NCBI RefSeq assembly: GCF_003574835.2
Contig: NZ_CP063196.1
Coordinates: 434,001-498,000 of the forward strand
Origin: Thermobifida halotolerans
Lineage (GTDB): Bacteria; Actinomycetota; Actinomycetes; Streptosporangiales; Streptosporangiaceae
Direction: 5' to 3'
DNA: 64,000 nt
How positions within the stretch are numbered: position 1 is the stretch's first letter; each line of letters opens with the position of its first letter. Positions 60,275 through 64,000 of this stretch are shown here, in pieces. The position numbers and the translations under genes are program-made. Under the pieces are notes generated by a model. It was not told the origin of the DNA. It saw nothing but the letters and a program-made list of their open reading frames with translations, and did no database searches.

Positions 60275-61573
60275 CTAGTTGTAGGCCGACAGCAGGGGAC
60301 CGCCGTGCAGCGGGGGATCGTCCTCCGGCTCCGTCGACACCGGAACCCCGCACACCCACGTGCCCACCACGCGGCCCTGCAGCCGCCGACCGGTGTAGGG
60401 CCCGCCCCCGGACCCCGAGACCACCTGGTGGGCGTCGGGGTCGAAAGCGACCAGGTCCGCGTCCCGCCCCGCCTCGATGCGTCCCTTGGCGGCCAGCCCC
60501 ATCAGCTCGGCGGGGCGCTGCGCGGTCCACCGGCTCAGCTCGGTCAGGCCGCGACCGCGGCGCCGGGCCGCGGTCCACAGCGCGGGCAGCGTCCAGCGGA
60601 TCGCCGCGATCCCCGTGCCCGGCCGGTGCCCCGAGGCGACCGAGTCGACGATGGCGTCGCCGAGCGAGTCCGCGCCGTGCAGCAGGGCGTTCCACAGCGC
60701 GCCGCGGTTGGCGTCGGAGCGCAGCGGCGGACGGCAGCGGTAGGACGGGTCGCTGTCGGGCACGTGCTCGGCGGGCAGGCACAGGTAGTGCGGGCTGGTC
60801 TGCGCGCTCACCGGAATGCCGATGGCCCGCGCCGCGGCCAGGATCGCCGCGCACTCGGCCGCCACGAACGGCGCGATGTGCGCCCGGGCCCCGCTGGTCC
60901 GGGCGGCGGCGAGCACCCGCTCCAGACCCCGCCGCTCGGCCCGCGGCGGCCGTGCGGCCAGCAGCGCGCTGTTGTTCGGGCCCACCGGAGTGCCCAGTTC
61001 GCCGGAGTCCTCGGCGTGCACCACCAGCGGCACGTCCATCGCCGCCACCTCGGCCATGCTCTTGCCCAGGTAGACGTCGTCGAGCGGAGCCAGATCGGGA
61101 CCGCCCCCGTCCGACAGCGAGCAGGCGAATCCCACCACCCCGTTGGCGCGCAGGTCCGCCAGTTCGGCGGAGCTGCTGCGCGGAGTGACCCCGCCGAGGA
61201 ACGCGACGTGGACGGCGCAGTTGCTCGCGGAGGCGTGCAGGTGCGCCCGGAGCGCCTCGGTCGAGGTGATCGCGGGCTGGGCGGGAGCGGGAGCGACGAC
61301 GAGAGTGGTGATCCCTCCGGCCGCCGCCGCCCTCGTGGTGCGCGCGTACCCCTGGGACAGCAACTGCCCGGGCGTCTGCACGGCCGCGTCGATGTCGACC
61401 ATCCCGGGAAGCAGCGCGACCTCGCCCAGGTCGGTCTCGTTCCGGCAGGGCAGGTCGGCCGAGTGGTCGGCGACGGCGGCGACACGGCCGCCGGCGACGG
61501 CCACCGCGGCCGGTCCGACGCCCGTGGGAGTGACCGCGCGCTGGGATCGGATGACGAGATCGAATTGGCGCAC
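60275..61573 (-). CDS. Dihydroorotase/allantoinase homologue lacking metal ligands
   Basis: A 432-residue amidohydrolase-fold protein of the dihydroorotase/allantoinase/hydantoinase group, with PGMVDIDAAVQTPG, GGITTLVVAP, PLVVHAEDSGEL, HIAPFVAAE, SPHYLCLPAEH, CRPPLRSD and KGRIEAGRDADLVAFDPDA. The HxH pair of the first metal site is D62-x-A64, and the catalytic Asp of the TDHAPH loop is Gly315 (VASGHRPG). His186 and His232 remain. It is most likely a non-catalytic or repurposed member. The GTG at 61573 follows AAGGGGG. A hairpin lies in the leader at 61598-61662. Confidence 0.85.
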   Translation of the reverse strand: MRQFDLVIRSQRAVTPTGVGPAAVAVAGGRVAAVADHSADLPCRNETDLGEVALLPGMVDIDAAVQTPGQLLSQGYARTTRAAAAGGITTLVVAPAPAQPAITSTEALRAHLHASASNCAVHVAFLGGVTPRSSSAELADLRANGVVGFACSLSDGGGPDLAPLDDVYLGKSMAEVAAMDVPLVVHAEDSGELGTPVGPNNSALLAARPPRAERRGLERVLAAARTSGARAHIAPFVAAECAAILAAARAIGIPVSAQTSPHYLCLPAEHVPDSDPSYRCRPPLRSDANRGALWNALLHGADSLGDAIVDSVASGHRPGTGIAAIRWTLPALWTAARRRGRGLTELSRWTAQRPAELMGLAAKGRIEAGRDADLVAFDPDAHQVVSGSGGGPYTGRRLQGRVVGTWVCGVPVSTEPEDDPPLHGGPLLSAYN

Positions 61574-61893
61574 CTGGCCCCCTTGCGTGGTTGTCGTCCG
61601 AGAGCCGACGTTCCCGGGGCGGGTCGCGGACCGCGCGACAGCGGGTCGGACGTCGGACTCGGCGGCATTGACCGTATCGTGATGCCGACCACCTGTCCGG
61701 GGCGCCGACATCGGCTGGCCGTACCTCTGCCCGCCATTGTTCCCGCCCACCGGGGCGACCGCTGGCTTTTCGACACACCGGGACCGAGTTTCTGGCTTAC
61801 GGTTCGGTTGCGGAACGTGTCCGGAACCCTGCGGTCAGCGTCGCGACGGGTGGAGTACGACGCTTTGTAGTAATTCGTTTAGGCTTGTCCAAG
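61574..61893. other. Divergent intergenic region
   Basis: 320 bases with no gene supported. It includes the leader hairpin at 61598-61662 and, on the right, TAGGCT (61880-61885) as the -10 of the small membrane protein gene. The part from 61850 is A+T-richer. Confidence 0.5.
61598..61662 (-). promoter_or_regulatory. Leader hairpin upstream of the amidohydrolase-like gene
   Basis: CCGAG-AG-CCGACGT (61598-61611) pairs with ACGTCGG-A-CTCGG (61650-61662), leaving only a small internal loop. It sits in the presumed 5' leader, 25 bases from the GTG. A role in attenuation is possible. Confidence 0.4.
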
Positions 61894-62034
61894 GTGGTGT
61901 CCGTACTGAACGTCATGGACTGGTTCTTCGGCGATGCGGCAGAGGCGGTCGCCCCCTGGCTATGGGGAGCGTTTGGGGTGATAATCGGTGCGGGGCTCGC
62001 CACGGTGGTGATCAGCAGCCGCCGAAGACAGTAG
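61894..62034 (+). CDS. Very small membrane protein
   Basis: A 46-residue protein: VVSVLNVMDWFFGDAAEAV, then one membrane helix at about 22-40 (WLWGAFGVIIGAGLATVVI) and the basic tail SSRRRQ. TAGGCT lies eight bases before the GTG at 61894, so the transcript is probably leaderless. Starts at GTG 61897 or ATG 61915 (39 residues) are alternatives. It lies 27 bases upstream of the CopD-CtaG gene and may be its co-transcribed companion. Confidence 0.5.
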   Translation: MVSVLNVMDWFFGDAAEAVAPWLWGAFGVIIGAGLATVVISSRRRQ

Positions 62035-62061
62035 GACGTTCGACGACGACGGAGCGCAGGC

Positions 62062-64000
62062 GTGGCTTCCCCCGATATCCAAAGACCCAGGACCGACGGA
62101 CACGGCGCCGGCGAGGCCGTCGTGCTGGTCGCCGCGGCCGCGGCCGCGGCGTGCCTGATCGCGCTGATTCTCGCCATGCTGCTGGGGGGCGCCGGCTACC
62201 CCCAGATCAGCCCCGGACTGCCCGACCCCGGCGCGCTCACCCGCTGGGGGCTCCCGGTCGCCAGGGCCGCCATGGACGTCTCCGCCGCGCTGACCGTCGG
62301 ACTTCTCGTCCTCGCGGTGTTCCTGCTGCCGCTGCACCAGGGCACGCCCGGCGAACAGGCGCGCTCCTACGTGCGCGCCGCCTCCTGGGCGGCGCTGGTG
62401 TGGGCGGCGGCGGCCGGCGCCGCCCTCGTCTTCCAGCTCTCCGACATCCTGGGGCGTCCCGTCACGGAGGTCGTCGGCAACGAGATCACCAGCTACGCCA
62501 GTTCGGTGCCCCAGGGCATCGGGCTGACCCTGACCGTCCTCGCCGCCCTCGGCGTCGCCCTGATCGGCCGCACCACGACCGGTGCGGCCGCAACGGTCGG
62601 ACTCACCGCGCTGGCCCTGGTCGGACTGCTGCCACCCGCCCTCACCGGCCACGCCTCGTCCTCGGGCAGCCACGAGATGGCCATCGTCGGCCTGTCACTG
62701 CACGTGCTGACCGTCTCGGTGTGGGTGGGCGGCCTGGCCGCGCTGACCTTCCACGCCCTGCGCGGCACCGGCGAGCACGTGCCCACGGCGGTGCGGCGCT
62801 TCAGCACGATGGCGCTGTGGGTCTGGATCGGTGTGGCGCTGAGCGGAGCGGCCAGTGCCGCGAGCCGCCTCTACACCGTCGGAGAGCTGTTCACCACCGC
62901 CTACGGGCAGTTGATGCTCGCCAAGACCGCCGCCTTCCTCGCCCTGGGCGTCCTGGGCTGGGCACACCGCGCCCACGCCGTCCCCCGGATCGCCGAGGAA
63001 CCCGGACGGCGGCTGTTCCTGCGCTTCGCCGGAGTCGAGATCGTCCTGATGGCGGCGGCCATGGGGCTGGCCGCCGCGCTCAGCCGCACCGCCCCGCCGC
63101 CCGACCTGACGGAGGCCACGGACGCCTTCCGCAACCTCGCCGGCTTCGCCATGCCGCCGCCCATGAGCCCGCAGACCCTGCTCACCCTGTGGCGGCCCGA
63201 CCTCTTCTTCATCCTGGTCATCGGCGTCCTGGCCGGTCTCTACACCGCCGGTGTGGTCCGGCTGCTGCGCCGCGGCGACACCTGGCCCCGGGGGCGGACC
63301 GTCGCCTGGCTGGCGGGCCTGCTCGCCCTCGCCGGAGCGCTGCTCAGCGGCGTCGGCACCTACTCGTACGTGCTGTTCAGCGTGCACATGGTGCAGCACA
63401 TGGTGTTGTCGATGCTGGTACCGATCCTGCTCGTGCTCGGCGCCCCGGTGACCCTGGCGCTGCGTGCCCTCAGGCCCGCCCACCGGCGCGGCGACAGGGG
63501 ACCGCGCGAGTGGCTCAACGCCTTCCTGCACAGCAGGTACTCGCGTCTGGTGACGCACCCGGGCTTCGCCACGCCCGTGTTCGTCTTCAGTGTCTACGTC
63601 CTCTACTTCACCCCGTTGTTCGGCACCCTCATGCAGGACCACCTGGGGCACATGTTCATGAACGTGCACTTCCTGCTCGCGGGGTTCCTGTTCTACTGGA
63701 TCATGATCGGCGTGGACCCCGCCCCCCGGAAGGTCCCCTTCCTGCTGCGGATCGTGCTGCTGCTGGTCGCGATGGGCTTCCACGCCTTCTTCGGCATCGT
63801 GATCATGATGCAGTCCGCCCCGCTGGGCATGGAGTACTACGGCCAGTTCGAGGTGCCGTGGCTGGACGACCTCGCCGAGGACCAGTACGCGGGCGGCGGG
63901 GTGGCCTGGGCCGTCGGCGAGATCCCCACCCTGCTGGTGCTGATCGCCCTGGTCGTGCAGTGGTCCCGCGACGAGGAGCGTGCCGAGCGCCGCCGCGAGC
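62062..64000 (+). CDS. CopD-CtaG fusion (copper transport / cytochrome oxidase assembly), 3' end outside the window
   Basis: A polytopic membrane protein, at least 646 residues visible. The N-terminal half is a CopD domain with about nine helices (GHASSSGSHEMAIVGLSLHV and SVWVGGLAALTFHAL carry His likely to bind copper). The second half is a caa3-type CtaG domain (GTYSYVLFSVHMVQHMVLSM, APVTLALRAL, GHMFMNVHFLLAGFLFYWIM). Such fusions supply copper for cytochrome c oxidase in actinobacteria. The GTG at 62062 has GGAG seven bases before it. The frame is still open at 64000, in a charged segment after the last helix, so little is missing. Confidence 0.9.
   Translation, partial: MASPDIQRPRTDGHGAGEAVVLVAAAAAAACLIALILAMLLGGAGYPQISPGLPDPGALTRWGLPVARAAMDVSAALTVGLLVLAVFLLPLHQGTPGEQARSYVRAASWAALVWAAAAGAALVFQLSDILGRPVTEVVGNEITSYASSVPQGIGLTLTVLAALGVALIGRTTTGAAATVGLTALALVGLLPPALTGHASSSGSHEMAIVGLSLHVLTVSVWVGGLAALTFHALRGTGEHVPTAVRRFSTMALWVWIGVALSGAASAASRLYTVGELFTTAYGQLMLAKTAAFLALGVLGWAHRAHAVPRIAEEPGRRLFLRFAGVEIVLMAAAMGLAAALSRTAPPPDLTEATDAFRNLAGFAMPPPMSPQTLLTLWRPDLFFILVIGVLAGLYTAGVVRLLRRGDTWPRGRTVAWLAGLLALAGALLSGVGTYSYVLFSVHMVQHMVLSMLVPILLVLGAPVTLALRALRPAHRRGDRGPREWLNAFLHSRYSRLVTHPGFATPVFVFSVYVLYFTPLFGTLMQDHLGHMFMNVHFLLAGFLFYWIMIGVDPAPRKVPFLLRIVLLLVAMGFHAFFGIVIMMQSAPLGMEYYGQFEVPWLDDLAEDQYAGGGVAWAVGEIPTLLVLIALVVQWSRDEERAERRRE

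Noticed and set aside
56780-61573. Secondary-metabolite gene cluster
   Set aside because: No carrier protein, synthetase, prenyltransferase or precursor peptide was seen. Genes are in mixed orientation with separate promoters.

Overview
The window is about 70 % G+C, densely packed, and reads as chromosomal DNA of a thermophilic or cellulolytic actinomycete of the Nocardiopsaceae, closest in character to Thermobifida. The strongest pointer is a cellobiose operon (binding protein, two permeases, GH1 beta-glucosidase, LacI regulator) preceded by TGGGAGCGCTCCCA, the operator described for CelR of Thermobifida fusca. A GH2 beta-mannosidase, a conservon, leaderless promoters and GTG/TTG starts fit the same group. 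The species cannot be fixed from the window. No rRNA, tRNA, CRISPR array or intact transposon was seen.

Layout. 1-6.1 kb: beta-mannosidase (5' end outside), a small membrane protein, a sortase with an overlapping surface-protein gene, and a NarL-type two-component pair. 6.2-7.9 kb: a decayed patch with a DUF397 gene, a collapsed Scr1/DUF5753 regulator and repeats. 7.9-10.7 kb: ABC-2 exporter, HD protein, DUF4031. 10.8-14.3 kb: Lrp regulator divergent from tryptophan dioxygenase and kynureninase, then a CGNR regulator and a zinc-ribbon protein. 14.6-19 kb: double-psi-barrel protein, a membrane protein/Xre/oxidoreductase operon, an ADP-ribosylglycohydrolase, and a TnpB remnant that still carries its right-end RNA hairpin. 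19.2-25.1 kb: ABC-class ATPase, PAC2 protein, PyrD, DUF6461, PfkB sugar kinase. 25.3-28.1 kb: one-TM protein and a coiled-coil exported wall protein.

28.6-34.7 kb is the cellobiose uptake and hydrolysis operon with its repressor. 36.4-41.4 kb is a four-gene conservon (sensor ATPase, roadblock, DUF742, small GTPase). 41.5-44 kb: methyltransferase, CBS protein and a frameshifted hydrolase. 44-49.7 kb is a leucine-catabolism type cluster (acyl-CoA dehydrogenase, biotin-dependent carboxylase alpha and beta) divergent from a TetR regulator, with two tandem 18-bp operators between them. 49.7-56.3 kb: NDH-2, CopZ and CsoR with a CsoR operator, small proteins, HAD phosphatase, superoxide dismutase, MaoC protein, HicB-like protein.

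56.8-61.6 kb is the most unusual stretch. Three of its four enzyme-family genes lack catalytic residues: a 2OG-Fe(II) oxygenase homologue with RxD in place of HxD, an enolase-superfamily protein without its catalytic lysines, and a dihydroorotase/allantoinase homologue without the HxH metal motif. The fourth is an intact-looking alanine dehydrogenase. The window ends inside a CopD-CtaG fusion gene. Function calls rest on motifs read by eye, and no database search was run.
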